A DNA stretch of 64,000 nt, taken from Pseudobacter sp. GTDB taxonomy: Bacteria > Bacteroidota > Bacteroidia > Chitinophagales > Chitinophagaceae. Positions 49,664-59,316 of this stretch are shown one piece after another; position 1 is the first letter of the stretch, and each line of letters begins with the position of its first letter. The DNA is taken from the NCBI GenBank assembly GCA_017849455.1, contig JAFIGX010000022.1:744001-808000 (forward strand). Direction: 5' to 3'. A program made the position numbers and the translations under genes. Below the pieces are notes generated by a model. That model had not been told where the DNA came from, did not search any database, and saw only the letters and a list, made by a program, of their open reading frames with translations.

Positions 49664-50617
49664 TCAACACTGGTATTGCTCCCTGAGCTCTCCGATAAAA
49701 TTATGGATGAGGGTTTTCAGCTCACCGGGCGATTCCACCTGGATGGAATTGGTGAACATCAGGAGCCAGCGTCCGAAATAGTTGAGCGATGAGGTCATGA
49801 AGTGCATTCGAACGCAATCTCCGTCCTCTTCCTCCCGCACAAACCCATAAAAATATTTCGATTCCCGGATATACCTGGCAACCTCCCTGTCGATCCTGAT
49901 CACCGCCTCTTGTAATTCGGCCGAGTTATGGACGATCGATTCGATATAGGTATTTAGGGAAGGATGCGCGGTATTGTTGAATTGTTCATCTTTCACCTGA
50001 AGACGCTGGATACGGCTCACCCGGAAATCGCGGTAGCCATTGCGAAGCCGGCACCAGCCAATAAGATGCCAGAATTGGCTGTAATACCATAGCCCGATGG
50101 GTTCCACCACCCTTTCGGTGATCTCGTCCTTGTTATTGGATTGATAGCGGATAAAGATGGCGCGTTTATCGATGATGGCTTTCTGGAGGGCCGAGAGATG
50201 CTGATCGGATATTTCATCTGCCGAAGGTCTTGTCCGCAATACGGCGATATTCTCGGTAAGCTGGTCGAGGTTCTCTTTATCGGTGGTCCTCAATACGGCC
50301 TTGATCTTGAACAGGGCCGCTTCAAAATATTTCTGTACGGAGGCGTCCGTCATTTTCTCCGCCAGTTTACCGCCGAGCAGCAGGGCATTGGCCTCTTCCT
50401 GGTTGAACATCACCGGCGGTAGCCGGTATCCCTCCATGATGGAGTAACCACTACCGGCCTCCCCGATCACCGGCACACCGCTCTCGTCGAGCGCTTTCAC
50501 ATCACGGTAGACCGTACGAAGGCTGATATTGAAGCGGTCCGCTAATTCCTGTGCGGTCACTCTTTTCTTGCTTTGCAGGTGGGTAAGTATTGCATGTAAG
50601 CGGTCGATGCGGTTCAC
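49664..50617 (-). CDS. YafY family transcription regulator with WYL domain
   Basis: About 317 residues from a GTG start at 50615-50617 (NRIDRLHAILTHLQSKKR). An HTH_11 winged helix (VTAQELADRFNISLRTVYRD) and a WYL domain (PIGLWYYSQFWHLIGWCRLR) with a C-terminal WCX-like part match the YafY family. The GTG start matches the usual N-terminus of this family (NRIDRL). An ATG at 50737 in frame would add 40 residues that overlap the start of the divergent gene. It may control the GyrI-like and DJ-1 genes downstream on its strand. Confidence 0.88.
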   Translation of the reverse strand: MNRIDRLHAILTHLQSKKRVTAQELADRFNISLRTVYRDVKALDESGVPVIGEAGSGYSIMEGYRLPPVMFNQEEANALLLGGKLAEKMTDASVQKYFEAALFKIKAVLRTTDKENLDQLTENIAVLRTRPSADEISDQHLSALQKAIIDKRAIFIRYQSNNKDEITERVVEPIGLWYYSQFWHLIGWCRLRNGYRDFRVSRIQRLQVKDEQFNNTAHPSLNTYIESIVHNSAELQEAVIRIDREVARYIRESKYFYGFVREEEDGDCVRMHFMTSSLNYFGRWLLMFTNSIQVESPGELKTLIHNFIGELREQYQC

Positions 50618-50736
50618 GGCACAACTGATTATACCAGCTAAATTACTACTATGAAATTGTATGCCCACTCTTTTTACTACTTTTATCGAATTATTGCCTG
50701 TAGCGGCATCATTCGATAACTCATAATTCAGGACCA

Positions 50737-51579
50737 ATGAGAATATGCGTTTGCGGTGCTGGGACCATGGGCCGTGGCATTGCCCTTTCGGCCGCTCAAA
50801 ATGGGATACATACTGTGCTCTATGATGTGCAAAAGGAGATCGTCGATAAAGCCAGTGACACTCTTCAGCACGACCTGCAACTGCTGGTCGAAAAACAAAA
50901 GATCAGTGCATCCGAAAAGGAAGCCATCCTTGGCCGGCTCCTGTTCACCACCGATCTCAACGACTGTATTGCTGATATCATTATCGAAGCGATCATTGAA
51001 AAGGAACCGGTCAAAGTAGCGCTCTTCAATCAACTCGCAGAGCTGAACCATAGTGAAACCATCTTTGCCACCAATACCTCTTCCCTTTCCGTTACTTCCA
51101 TTGCGGAAAAAGTAATACATCGGGAACGGGTGGCCGGTATGCACTTCTTCAATCCGGCCACACTGATGAAACTGGTGGAAGTGGTGAATACGCCTTTCAC
51201 CAATGCAGCTACAACGGAATTTATTGTAGATCTGGCAAAGAAAATGGGCAAGACCCCTGTGCTCTGCAAAGATGCACCGGGCTTTATCGTGAACCATGTG
51301 GCCCGGCCTTATTATCTCGAAGCGCTTTACCTGGCTGAACAGGGTGTAAGTGATTTCGGGACGATCGATACTTTGCTGGAAGCAAGCGGTTTCAGAATGG
51401 GGCCCTTCAGACTGATGGACCTGATCGGCAATGATATCAATTATACTGTGAGCTGCTCCGTATATGAACAATTGGGGGAACCGCTGAGGCTTCGCCCTTC
51501 CCGGATACAGGAAGAAAAAGTGAGGCAGGGAGCGCTGGGAAGGAAGTCAGGAAAAGGGTATTATTTATATGGCCAATAA
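50737..51579 (+). CDS. 3-hydroxybutyryl/3-hydroxyacyl-CoA dehydrogenase
   Basis: 280 residues, complete 3HCDH with N-terminal NAD domain (CVCGAGTMGRGIALSAAQNG), TNTSSLSVTSIA, MHFFNPATLMKLVEVV (catalytic His within the HFFNP motif) and a C-terminal helical domain (GFRMGPFRLMDLIGND). It oxidises or reduces 3-hydroxyacyl-CoA. The SDR gene overlaps its end by 11 bp, so the two form an operon. It is the second 3HCDH-related gene of the window; the one at 33206 lacks the NAD loop. Confidence 0.92.
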   Translation: MRICVCGAGTMGRGIALSAAQNGIHTVLYDVQKEIVDKASDTLQHDLQLLVEKQKISASEKEAILGRLLFTTDLNDCIADIIIEAIIEKEPVKVALFNQLAELNHSETIFATNTSSLSVTSIAEKVIHRERVAGMHFFNPATLMKLVEVVNTPFTNAATTEFIVDLAKKMGKTPVLCKDAPGFIVNHVARPYYLEALYLAEQGVSDFGTIDTLLEASGFRMGPFRLMDLIGNDINYTVSCSVYEQLGEPLRLRPSRIQEEKVRQGALGRKSGKGYYLYGQ

Positions 51580-52585
51580 AATACTTGTCATAGGTGGTAC
51601 AGGATTCCTCGGGGCCTATATCCTGAAGGAACTGGTAGCACAGGGTTATGCCGTGCGTGCCTTGCGGCGCAGCGATAAGTCGCCTTTTTTCATACCTGCT
51701 GCTGTGGTGAATGCCGTGGAATGGGTGGAAGGCGATATCCTGGATGTGGTATCACTGGAAGAAGCCATGGAAGGGGTGGATACAGTCATTCATGCGGCCG
51801 CTATTGTTTCATTTGATCCGCAAGACAAGCAGAAGCTCTTCAAAATAAATGTGGAGGGCACTGCCAATGTAGTGAATATCGCATTGGAAAAAAATATACG
51901 CCGCTTTGTTCACATCAGCTCTGTAGCAGCTCTCGGGAGAACAGCCCAGGGAGATACCGTAACGGAAGAAAAGAAATGGCAGAACAGCCAGCTCAACACT
52001 TATTATGCCATCAGCAAATACCGGGCCGAGCGTGAAGTGTGGAGGGGAATGGGCGAAGGGCTGGAAGTAGTAGTGTTGAATCCCGGCACTATTTTGGGAT
52101 ATGGTGACTGGCATTCATCGAGCTGCGCTATTTTCAGGAACAGCTATCGTGAATTTCCCTGGTATACGAATGGGGTGAATGGTTTTGTAGATGTGGAAGA
52201 TGTGGCAAGAGCTACCGTATTATTGATGAAATCGTCTGTCAGCAACCAGCGGTTCATCGTATCGGGTGAGAACTGGTCGTTCCGGGAGTTGATGAACAAT
52301 ATTGCCGATGGGTTTGGAAAGAAGCGCCCGGTGCGTGAAGCCACTCCCTTTCTCAGCAGGATCGCCTGGCGAATGGAAAAACTGAAATCGATGTTCTCCG
52401 GAAAAAAACCTTTGCTCACCCGGCAAACGGCCCGTATAGCTCAAAGCAAAACTTATTTCGATAATCGCAAACTATTGGAGGCATTACCGGGCTTTTCCTT
52501 CACTCCATTGAAGCAGAGCGTTCAAAAAGCCTGTGCGCAATACCAGGCACATTTAACGGATCAGGATAAGCTCACTGCCCATTGA
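51569..52585 (+). CDS. NAD-dependent epimerase/dehydratase family (extended SDR)
   Basis: 338 residues. Rossmann start KILVIGGTGFLGAYILKEL, then VIHAAAIVSFDP, and the YAISKYRAE motif carrying the catalytic Tyr-x3-Lys, with a later NGVNGFVDVEDVARATVLLM. Substrate is not defined; relatives act on sugar nucleotides, sterol-like or dihydroflavonol-type compounds. It overlaps the 3HCDH gene by 11 bp. The product of both may work in a shared reduction pathway, but there is no direct evidence. Confidence 0.88.
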   Translation: MANKILVIGGTGFLGAYILKELVAQGYAVRALRRSDKSPFFIPAAVVNAVEWVEGDILDVVSLEEAMEGVDTVIHAAAIVSFDPQDKQKLFKINVEGTANVVNIALEKNIRRFVHISSVAALGRTAQGDTVTEEKKWQNSQLNTYYAISKYRAEREVWRGMGEGLEVVVLNPGTILGYGDWHSSSCAIFRNSYREFPWYTNGVNGFVDVEDVARATVLLMKSSVSNQRFIVSGENWSFRELMNNIADGFGKKRPVREATPFLSRIAWRMEKLKSMFSGKKPLLTRQTARIAQSKTYFDNRKLLEALPGFSFTPLKQSVQKACAQYQAHLTDQDKLTAH

Positions 52586-52659
52586 GCCAGTCAGTACATC
52601 CAGGCCGGGCATAATTTCAACTGAACAAAAACGTTTATTCTTTATACCAATCCTATATC

Positions 52660-53742
52660 ATGCAAAAGATCATTTCCTGCCTCCTGTTGATGACGATTTC
52701 CCTGGCTTCTTATGCACAGGAGAAAACCTTTGCCGTTCTTGGCAAGGTCATCGATTCGGCTTCGCGCCAGCCATTGAGCGGAGCTTCGGCCTATTGCCAG
52801 AATACCACGCATGGCACCATCACGAATAATGAGGGGTTGTTCTTCATGCGTCTTTCCAATGGTGGATATGATCTCGTGATCTCCTATACAGGATATGAAA
52901 AAAGGCTCATACGCATCAGCAATAACCAGGCAAGGCCGGATACTTTGCAGATTGAATTGGTGAAACAGGATAAATCCCTGAGTGAAGTGGCCGTGGTTGC
53001 CAGCAATGAAGTGCCCGACGGACTGGCAAAATATGGAAGCTTTTTCACGGAACATTTTATCGGCACTACGCCCAATGCAGCACAGTGTTTTATCAGGAAC
53101 CCTGAAGCACTACGCTTTTTTTATACCAAAAAAAGGAACCGGTTGAAAGTAACGGCCAAAGAAGATCTGATCATCGTCAACAATGCATTGGGCTATACCA
53201 TCCGTTACCAGCTCGATTCCTTCAGCTACGATTATAATACCAATATCAGCCAGTATACCGGTTATCCATTCTTTATCGAGACCGACACTACGGAAACTGT
53301 TAAAGAAAACTGGAAAAAGAACCGGGCGCGCACCTATCTCGGTTCCAGGCTGCATTTCATGCGCACCTTGTACGATAGCACAGTCATCGATGAAGGGTTC
53401 GTGATTGAAAAAATGGGCGATGACACTAAAGACAACAAAGGCATTGTGATCGAACATCCATACAGTGAAGATCTTTATGAGGTAGATAGCAATAATGTGT
53501 TCATTAACTGGAAGGGCAGGTACAGGATCACTTATAAGAAGGTTTTGCCGGATAAGAAATTCCTGCTGGAGTTCAAACTGCCGGCCGATCTTAGATCGCA
53601 GGTCACCCTGCTGGATATTGCCGATGGTTTCGTGATTGAGGAGAATGGTTATTTTTACGAACAATACGAAGTGATCAATACAGGATATTGGGCCTGGAAG
53701 AAACTGGCCGAGTTATTGCCGTATGATTATGAGTATGAGTAA
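52660..53742 (+). CDS. Secreted protein with carboxypeptidase regulatory-like (CarboxypepD_reg) domain
   Basis: 360 residues. Signal peptide IISCLLLMTISLASYAQE, then a CarboxypepD_reg-like beta sandwich (LGKVIDSASRQPLSGASAYC, GTITNNEGLFFMRL, SYTGYEKRLI) as found at the N-terminus of TonB receptors in Bacteroidota. The remaining 260 residues show no known barrel or enzyme and contain aromatic-rich strands (LDSFSYDYNTNISQYTGYPF). No plug domain follows, so it is not a TonB receptor. Function unknown. Confidence 0.75.
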   Translation: MQKIISCLLLMTISLASYAQEKTFAVLGKVIDSASRQPLSGASAYCQNTTHGTITNNEGLFFMRLSNGGYDLVISYTGYEKRLIRISNNQARPDTLQIELVKQDKSLSEVAVVASNEVPDGLAKYGSFFTEHFIGTTPNAAQCFIRNPEALRFFYTKKRNRLKVTAKEDLIIVNNALGYTIRYQLDSFSYDYNTNISQYTGYPFFIETDTTETVKENWKKNRARTYLGSRLHFMRTLYDSTVIDEGFVIEKMGDDTKDNKGIVIEHPYSEDLYEVDSNNVFINWKGRYRITYKKVLPDKKFLLEFKLPADLRSQVTLLDIADGFVIEENGYFYEQYEVINTGYWAWKKLAELLPYDYEYE

Positions 53743-53839
53743 TGAGTGATTGTAACTGACCATGCTAACTGTCATTCAAACCAGATCATCTCCACTTTTC
53801 TACCTGCTTCGATATGTCGTTGCCACGTTTATAACGGTA

Positions 53840-56728
53840 ATGGGCAACCTAATTATTTTTCTGATTCTTTTATTGGCTGCTTGCTGTACTGTCACTGCCC
53901 AGGAATACAGCTATGTCCATTATGATACGAAAGATGGTCTGGCAGGCTCGACCGTCTACGATCTATGTCAGGATAAGGACGGGTTTATATGGTTTGCCAC
54001 CGAAGCAGGACTGAGCCGCTTCGATGGTACACACTTCAGGAATTTCACGATGGCCGATGGGCTTCCTGAAAACGAAATCCTCCGGTTGTTTTCCGATTCG
54101 AAAGGAAGGACCTGGATAGCGCCATTCAAACATACCGTTTGCTATTATTACAAAGGGAAAATATATACACAGGAGAATAATGCCCAGCTACAAAAGGCGA
54201 AGTTGCATTCTGTTCCGGTATTTTTCAGTGAAGATAGTAAACAAAATATTGGATTGATAGCCGGTAATGATATCGTTATTATCAAAGCTGATACCAATAA
54301 TTCAACCAGTGTGACAAATTTTTCGTGGCGCTCTACTTCTGGTTATCTTGATCCGGATGTGGATGGTTTTCCTGGGTTTGCATTTTATTCCCGTGACTCC
54401 TTATTTCTGTTGAACGAAGGCAATCCTGTTCTGATCAGGACCTACCCATGGAAAAAAAGTGATTCCATGGCGCTGACCGGTAAGGTGGAGAAAAATTACA
54501 ACTACGTTCCGTTGCCACCCAATTCAACCGGTATGAATTTTTCCCAGGGAGTGTTTTTCGTGAACTCGATAAATGGTTCTTACCTGATCGATTCTTTCCC
54601 ATTCAGGCGTTATGCCGACATATTCCTGCGGGGGAAACATATCAATCGTTCCATCATAGATAATGAACAAAACTTCTGGTTTGCCACTACCGGTGAAGGT
54701 GTCTACAAACTGACCTCACGGGAAATAAAGACCTGGCAGGTGAAAAAAGGAAAGCCATTCGAGATCTATTCGCTGGAGAAATGGAATAATCAAATGCTGG
54801 CTGGGGCCGACATGGGAAGGGTATTTCCAGTGACCAGAGCCGGATTGGATACGATCAGTTTCAATAAATACCTACGCCAATCAACCAATTCCACCGGGTC
54901 TAACAGGTTGCTGTCCATAAAAAATGTAGGGCAAACCGTTTTGCTGGCCTTCGATGGTTTCCTGGCAAAATATGATCCGGTCAACCGCCGCACTCTGGTC
55001 AACTATATCGATGTACTCAAATCGGTGGATGAAGCCGATGGAGATACATTGCTGGTAGGAACAGGAAGAAGGACAGTTTTGATGAGCAAGGAAGAGTTGA
55101 AGATACTCGACACGATCTGGCCTTATCGTTCCACAGCCGTTTGTTATCATCGGAGCATTTATTATATCGGAACGGTCGATGGTCTGTACATTATTCGCAA
55201 AGACAGATCGGTCAGGTTTCTGGGTGACCAGTATCCGATATTGAAGACCCGGATCAGTTCTATTCTTAAAACTCCTGGCGGTGATCTCTGGATAACCACT
55301 TACGGCAGAGGTATGGTTAATGTGCGGGGAGAAGAAGTTAAAGAGATACTAACTACCCGACAAGGCCTAAGCAGTGATATCTGCCAATCCGGTTTCCTCA
55401 AAGATCAGATACTTTGGGTAGGCACCGATAAAGGCATTACCAAAGTCGATCTGGCGACTACTCCACATCCTGTCACCTATTATTCTATGGCCGATGGCCT
55501 TCCCTCCAACCTCATCCATGCCATCTATGTAGATAGTAATATAGTGTATGTAGGCTCTCCGGCCGGACTGACCTTTTTCGATGAGACCAAACTCTCCAAT
55601 CATTCGCGATGCGATCTCCGGGTATTGGATATTTCCGTTTCCGGCAACCCAATGACTGCCGATAGCACCGGCAGCATCGGACGGCTCTCTCATAGAGACA
55701 ACAACTTTAAGATATCCTACGTCGGCATCTCCTTCAAATCAGCAGGCGATATCCTCTATCGATATCGCCTCAAAGGTTTGAAAGACACCTGGGACACCAC
55801 CCGCCAAACTGTACTCGAATACCCCTCCCTCCCCTTCGGAGATTACCAGCTGGAACTGATCGCTGTCAACAAATTCGGTGTTGCCAGTTCTCCTTTGCTG
55901 ATCCCCTTCATCATCGCCACTCCTTTCTGGCAAACTACCTGGTTCCGCTTATTGATCATCGTGATAGCAGCACTGCTGGTTTGGACCTTCATCAACTGGC
56001 GTCTCAGGCTTATCAGAAAAAGAGATGCACAGGAAGCAGCCTTCAGGCAACAAATGAACGAACTCGAACAACTCGCACTCCGATCCCAGATGAACCCCCA
56101 TTTCATCTTCAACTGCCTTAACTCCATCCAGAACTTTATTGTTCATAAGGATTTCGAGACCACCAATACCTACCTTACAGAGTTCGCCTACCTCATCCGG
56201 CAAACACTGGAAAACTCCACCAAATCAAGTATAACTATCGAGAACGAAGTTACCTATCTCAACCGCTATCTCGCCATGGAAAGAATGCGCTTCGATAATG
56301 CCTTCCGCTACACACTCTACGTCGACCCCTCCTTCGAACGGGAGTTCACCTATATCCCTGCCATGATACTGCAACCTTACATAGAGAACAGCATCCGGCA
56401 TGGAGTAAGGTATATTACCGATGGAACAGGACTTATTGAAATCGAATTCAGACGGGTGAACAAAGATCTCCTGTGCATCATTAAAGACAATGGCATCGGC
56501 CGCAAAAAAGCCGGAGAGTTCCGTTCGCATCTCCACTTCGAATACCAGTCCAGGGGCATGTCGCTCACCGCAGATCGCATCAAGGCACTCAACAGGGAAG
56601 CGTCTGAACCGATTACCATCACTGTCATCGACCTGGAAGATGAACGGTCTCAACCCACAGGAACGAAAGTCGAAATACGCTTTCCCAATATTATTCATAC
56701 CATTATTCAAAAACCTCAAAGTTTATGA
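53840..56728 (+). CDS. Periplasmic two-component sensor kinase (propellers, Y_Y_Y, LytS-type HK)
   Basis: About 962 residues from ATG 53840 (MGNLIIFLILLLAACCTVTA). A signal peptide leads to a large periplasmic sensor of repeated Reg_prop-like units (YDLCQDKDGFIWFATEAGLS, KTPGGDLWITTYGRG, LKDQILWVGTDKGITKV) and a Y_Y_Y-like domain (YRYRLKGLKDTWDTTRQTVL). A single helix (LLIIVIAALLVWTFINW) leads to a LytS-type kinase: RSQMNPHFIFNCLNSIQNF (phosphoacceptor His), PYIENSIRHG (N-box) and IKDNGIGR. It pairs with the LytTR regulator 4 bp overlapping. The in-frame ATG at 53762 would give 26 extra residues and a longer leader; either start is possible. Ligand unknown. Confidence 0.9.
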   Translation: MGNLIIFLILLLAACCTVTAQEYSYVHYDTKDGLAGSTVYDLCQDKDGFIWFATEAGLSRFDGTHFRNFTMADGLPENEILRLFSDSKGRTWIAPFKHTVCYYYKGKIYTQENNAQLQKAKLHSVPVFFSEDSKQNIGLIAGNDIVIIKADTNNSTSVTNFSWRSTSGYLDPDVDGFPGFAFYSRDSLFLLNEGNPVLIRTYPWKKSDSMALTGKVEKNYNYVPLPPNSTGMNFSQGVFFVNSINGSYLIDSFPFRRYADIFLRGKHINRSIIDNEQNFWFATTGEGVYKLTSREIKTWQVKKGKPFEIYSLEKWNNQMLAGADMGRVFPVTRAGLDTISFNKYLRQSTNSTGSNRLLSIKNVGQTVLLAFDGFLAKYDPVNRRTLVNYIDVLKSVDEADGDTLLVGTGRRTVLMSKEELKILDTIWPYRSTAVCYHRSIYYIGTVDGLYIIRKDRSVRFLGDQYPILKTRISSILKTPGGDLWITTYGRGMVNVRGEEVKEILTTRQGLSSDICQSGFLKDQILWVGTDKGITKVDLATTPHPVTYYSMADGLPSNLIHAIYVDSNIVYVGSPAGLTFFDETKLSNHSRCDLRVLDISVSGNPMTADSTGSIGRLSHRDNNFKISYVGISFKSAGDILYRYRLKGLKDTWDTTRQTVLEYPSLPFGDYQLELIAVNKFGVASSPLLIPFIIATPFWQTTWFRLLIIVIAALLVWTFINWRLRLIRKRDAQEAAFRQQMNELEQLALRSQMNPHFIFNCLNSIQNFIVHKDFETTNTYLTEFAYLIRQTLENSTKSSITIENEVTYLNRYLAMERMRFDNAFRYTLYVDPSFEREFTYIPAMILQPYIENSIRHGVRYITDGTGLIEIEFRRVNKDLLCIIKDNGIGRKKAGEFRSHLHFEYQSRGMSLTADRIKALNREASEPITITVIDLEDERSQPTGTKVEIRFPNIIHTIIQKPQSL

Positions 56729-57468
56729 TCCGTGCAGTAATTATAGATGATGAACCCAACAATGTGGAGGCATTGCAAAAATTGTTGGAGGATTATTGCC
56801 CCTCCATTTCAGTTACGGGAACGGCCGGCGACCTGCAAACGGCCCGTGTCCTCATCACCAGGGAAAACCCGGAGCTTGTTTTCCTGGATATCGAGATGCC
56901 CTATGGGAACGCATTCGAATTGCTGAACCAACTGATGCCTGTATACTTCGAGATCATCTTCGTAACGGCATTCGATAGCTATGCGCTGAAAGCCATTAAA
57001 TATTCGGCATTGGACTACCTGTTGAAACCTGTGAATATCAAAGAGCTTCAGAACGCCGTTTTCAAAGCAACGGAGCGCATCCATACCAAGAATATCCATA
57101 AACGTATCGATACGCTCATATATAATATGAAGACGCCGGGGAACAGTTCCCGCCGCCTTGCCCTGCCGACCATAGATGGATTCGAATTTATAGACAGTGA
57201 ACAGATCGTACGGCTGGAAGCCAATAACAATTACACGAATATCTGCCTGGAAAATAAAACAAAGGTCCTGATCGCCAAACCCCTCAAAGAATTTGAAGAC
57301 CTGCTGGATGAAATGCAATTTTCCCGCATCCATCATTCACATATCATCAACCACAGTTTCGTGAAGAAATATCACCGGGGAAGAGGAGGCTATATTGAAA
57401 TGAAAGATGGTACCAGGATCGAAGTATCGACCCGCCGGAAAGACGGGTTCCTGGGGAAATTCAACTGA
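56725..57468 (+). CDS. LytTR family response regulator
   Basis: 247 residues. Receiver domain with Asp8-Asp9 (VIIDDEPNN), Asp55 (VFLDIEMP) and Lys in DYLLKPVN, then a LytTR DNA-binding domain (IVRLEANNNYTNICLENKTK, HSHIINHSFVKKYHRGRGGY). Its ATG overlaps the kinase stop by 4 bp (ATGA), so the pair is translated together. Cognate regulator of the 53840-56728 kinase; target promoters are not evident in the window. Confidence 0.95.
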   Translation: MIRAVIIDDEPNNVEALQKLLEDYCPSISVTGTAGDLQTARVLITRENPELVFLDIEMPYGNAFELLNQLMPVYFEIIFVTAFDSYALKAIKYSALDYLLKPVNIKELQNAVFKATERIHTKNIHKRIDTLIYNMKTPGNSSRRLALPTIDGFEFIDSEQIVRLEANNNYTNICLENKTKVLIAKPLKEFEDLLDEMQFSRIHHSHIINHSFVKKYHRGRGGYIEMKDGTRIEVSTRRKDGFLGKFN

Positions 57469-57469
57469 T

Positions 57470-58417
57470 CTATTTCAGTGATTTGATCTTTTCCCAAATC
57501 TCCGGTATCCTTTTTACCCATACCAGTTCCCTTCTTTTCAGGGAGGCATCTTCCGCAGGCGAACCGAAATAAATTTTCCCGCCCTCCAGCGAAGAAGGTA
57601 CGCCGCTCTGTGCCAGTACAACAGTGTTATCACCGATAGTAAGGGTCTTTGAAACACCCACCTGGCCCCACAGTACTACCCCATCACCGATATTGGCTGC
57701 GCCTGCAATACCAACCTGCGCAGCAAATAAGCAATTGCGGCCAATAACAGTATCATGACCGATATGCACCATATTATCTATTTTGGTGCCGCGCCCGATG
57801 ATCGTATCATGGCTTACTCCCCGATCGATGGTGCATCCGGCCCCGATCTCCACATCGTCCGCGATCATTACCCTGCCACCGCTTTCCATTCGCTTGTACC
57901 AAACCTCCCGGTCTTTTTTGGTATTGTAGTAAAAAGCATCCGAACCGATCACTGTAGCTGCCTGGATGATCACATTGTCGCCGATCACTGAATGATCGAG
58001 AATGGAAGCATTCGGAAAAATCCTGCAGTTTTTACCAATGGTAACATGGTTCCCTACGAATGCCCCGGGAGCGATCCAGGTGCCGGTGCCGATCACCGCT
58101 GAAGAACTGATAAGCTGAGTGGCAGGCTCGAACGGGCGGAAATGACGCACGATCGTTTGATACGCTTCGAATGGCTGGTTGACCACGAGCAGCGCTTTTT
58201 CTTTCGGGAAACTGGTCTCTTTATTGATGATGATGAAAGAAGCGGCGGAATGAATGCACTTATCGTAATACTTGGGATGATCAACAAAAACGAGGTCGCC
58301 CGGCTCAACGCGATGGATCTCGTTGATACCTGTAGCCTGCGCTGTAATATTGCCGATCAGCTTTGCGCCGATCAATTCAGCGATCCATGTAAGGGAAACA
58401 GGAGAAGGAAATTTCAT
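57470..58417 (-). CDS. lpxD: UDP-3-O-(3-hydroxymyristoyl)glucosamine N-acyltransferase LpxD-like
   Basis: About 315 residues. An N-terminal uridine-binding domain (WIAELIGAKLIGNI) and a left-handed beta helix of hexapeptide repeats (IGKNCRIFPNASIL, VGIAGAANIGDGVVLWGQVG) including the IDNMVHIGHDTVIG segment with the catalytic His, and a helical tail. LpxD adds the third acyl chain in lipid A synthesis. The start at 58417 avoids 16 residues of atypical sequence from 58465. It is shorter than the classic E. coli protein; Bacteroidota often carry an LpxD paralogue, so this may be the paralogue and not the lipid A enzyme itself. Confidence 0.8.
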   Translation of the reverse strand: MKFPSPVSLTWIAELIGAKLIGNITAQATGINEIHRVEPGDLVFVDHPKYYDKCIHSAASFIIINKETSFPKEKALLVVNQPFEAYQTIVRHFRPFEPATQLISSSAVIGTGTWIAPGAFVGNHVTIGKNCRIFPNASILDHSVIGDNVIIQAATVIGSDAFYYNTKKDREVWYKRMESGGRVMIADDVEIGAGCTIDRGVSHDTIIGRGTKIDNMVHIGHDTVIGRNCLFAAQVGIAGAANIGDGVVLWGQVGVSKTLTIGDNTVVLAQSGVPSSLEGGKIYFGSPAEDASLKRRELVWVKRIPEIWEKIKSLK

Positions 58418-58647
58418 AAAAGGAATTTCGGCAAAAGTAAAGAAGGAAGCCTTTGCATACATCATATTGCAAGTTCAACATCTCATCATTGCCACAAAAT
58501 TTTTTGATAGCCCTGTTATTATATACGGAAACGAACATCGTTTACCTTTAACAAAAGGCCGGTATTTTCCACAGTATTAAAAAAAATGTGAATAAAATTT
58601 ATCAGAATATTTTTTTACATAGAGAAAATTATTTTTAATATTGTGTA

Positions 58648-58722
58648 GGGAAATTTATTTCCCGGTACTTACTAACCCATCCACATAATAAATCTCCCGA
58701 CTCATCGGGAGATTTTTCTTTT
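58648..58722 (+). promoter_or_regulatory. Attenuator-like leader before rluE
   Basis: TAATATTG at 58636-58643 differs by one base from TAnnTTTG and would start an RNA near 58648. That RNA begins with hairpin GGGAAA/TTTCCC (58648-58663). The 3' arm plus flank, TTTCCCGG (58658-58665), can pair with TCGGGAGA (58705-58712), the 3' arm of the terminator. The two arrangements exclude each other, as in an attenuator. No leader peptide is evident. Alternatively it is a short independent RNA ending before rluE. Not experimentally known. Confidence 0.5.
58692..58722 (+). terminator. Intrinsic terminator 3 nt before the rluE start codon
   Basis: ATCTCCCGA (58692-58700) and TCGGGAGAT (58705-58713) form a perfect 9-bp stem with a CTCA loop, followed by TTTTTCTTTT. 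It reads on the plus strand and abuts the rluE ATG at 58725. The lpxD gene on the other strand does not need it. Confidence 0.85.
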
Positions 58723-58724
58723 AT

Positions 58725-59303
58725 ATGCTTCGATATTTTATCATCTACAAACCATTCCAGGTACTCTCGCAATTCAGTTCCGAAGGAGGTAAACAAACTT
58801 TGAAAGATCACTTCAAAGTGCCGCCAGACGTGTATCCTGTGGGAAGGCTCGATTACGATAGTGAAGGATTGCTATTGCTCACCAATGATAAAAAGATCAA
58901 TCACCGTTTGTTGGACCCATCTTTCGCACATGAAAGAGAATACTGGGTACAGGTGGAGGGAATACCTGATCCAGCCTCATTGGACCGGCTAAGGTTGGGT
59001 GTAACCATTACTGTCGATGGAAAGTCCTGGCGTACCAAACCCTGTAAAGTTTTTCCATTTCCGGAACCACCCGATGTCCCGGAAAGAAATCCGCCGATCC
59101 GCTTTCGCCGGAATATACCCACAACCTGGATCAGTATCACGCTCACGGAAGGCAAAAACCGGCAGGTGCGGAAAATGACCGCTCAAATAGGATTTCCCAC
59201 CCTCCGGCTTATACGTTACCGGATCGGCAATATCGATCTCGATCATTTATTACCGGGGGAAATGCGGGAGTTGGATAATAAACTAATCCTTACCTTGCTG
59301 TAA
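58725..59303 (+). CDS. rluE: 23S rRNA pseudouridine synthase, RluE type
   Basis: 192 residues. The start YFIIYKPFQVLSQFSSEGGK and the catalytic GRLDYDSEGLLLLTNDKKIN (Asp) belong to the RsuA/RluB/E/F group, with the FQVLSQF form typical of RluE, which modifies 23S rRNA U2457. The TEGKNRQVRKMTAQIG motif is also present. The S4 domain is absent, as in RluE. A terminator-like hairpin lies directly before the ATG. yicC family gene follows 13 bp after. Confidence 0.9.
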   Translation: MLRYFIIYKPFQVLSQFSSEGGKQTLKDHFKVPPDVYPVGRLDYDSEGLLLLTNDKKINHRLLDPSFAHEREYWVQVEGIPDPASLDRLRLGVTITVDGKSWRTKPCKVFPFPEPPDVPERNPPIRFRRNIPTTWISITLTEGKNRQVRKMTAQIGFPTLRLIRYRIGNIDLDHLLPGEMRELDNKLILTLL

Positions 59304-59316
59304 AATCAAGATCACT

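Noticed and set aside
50618..50737. A longer YafY protein starting at an ATG at 50737
   Set aside because: The extension has no family likeness and overlaps the divergent gene; the GTG at 50617 gives the standard N-terminus.
53761..53775. The 15-nt string CATGCTAACTGTCAT also found at 60726-60740
   Set aside because: About two 15-nt identical pairs are expected by chance in 64 kb, so this needs no special explanation.
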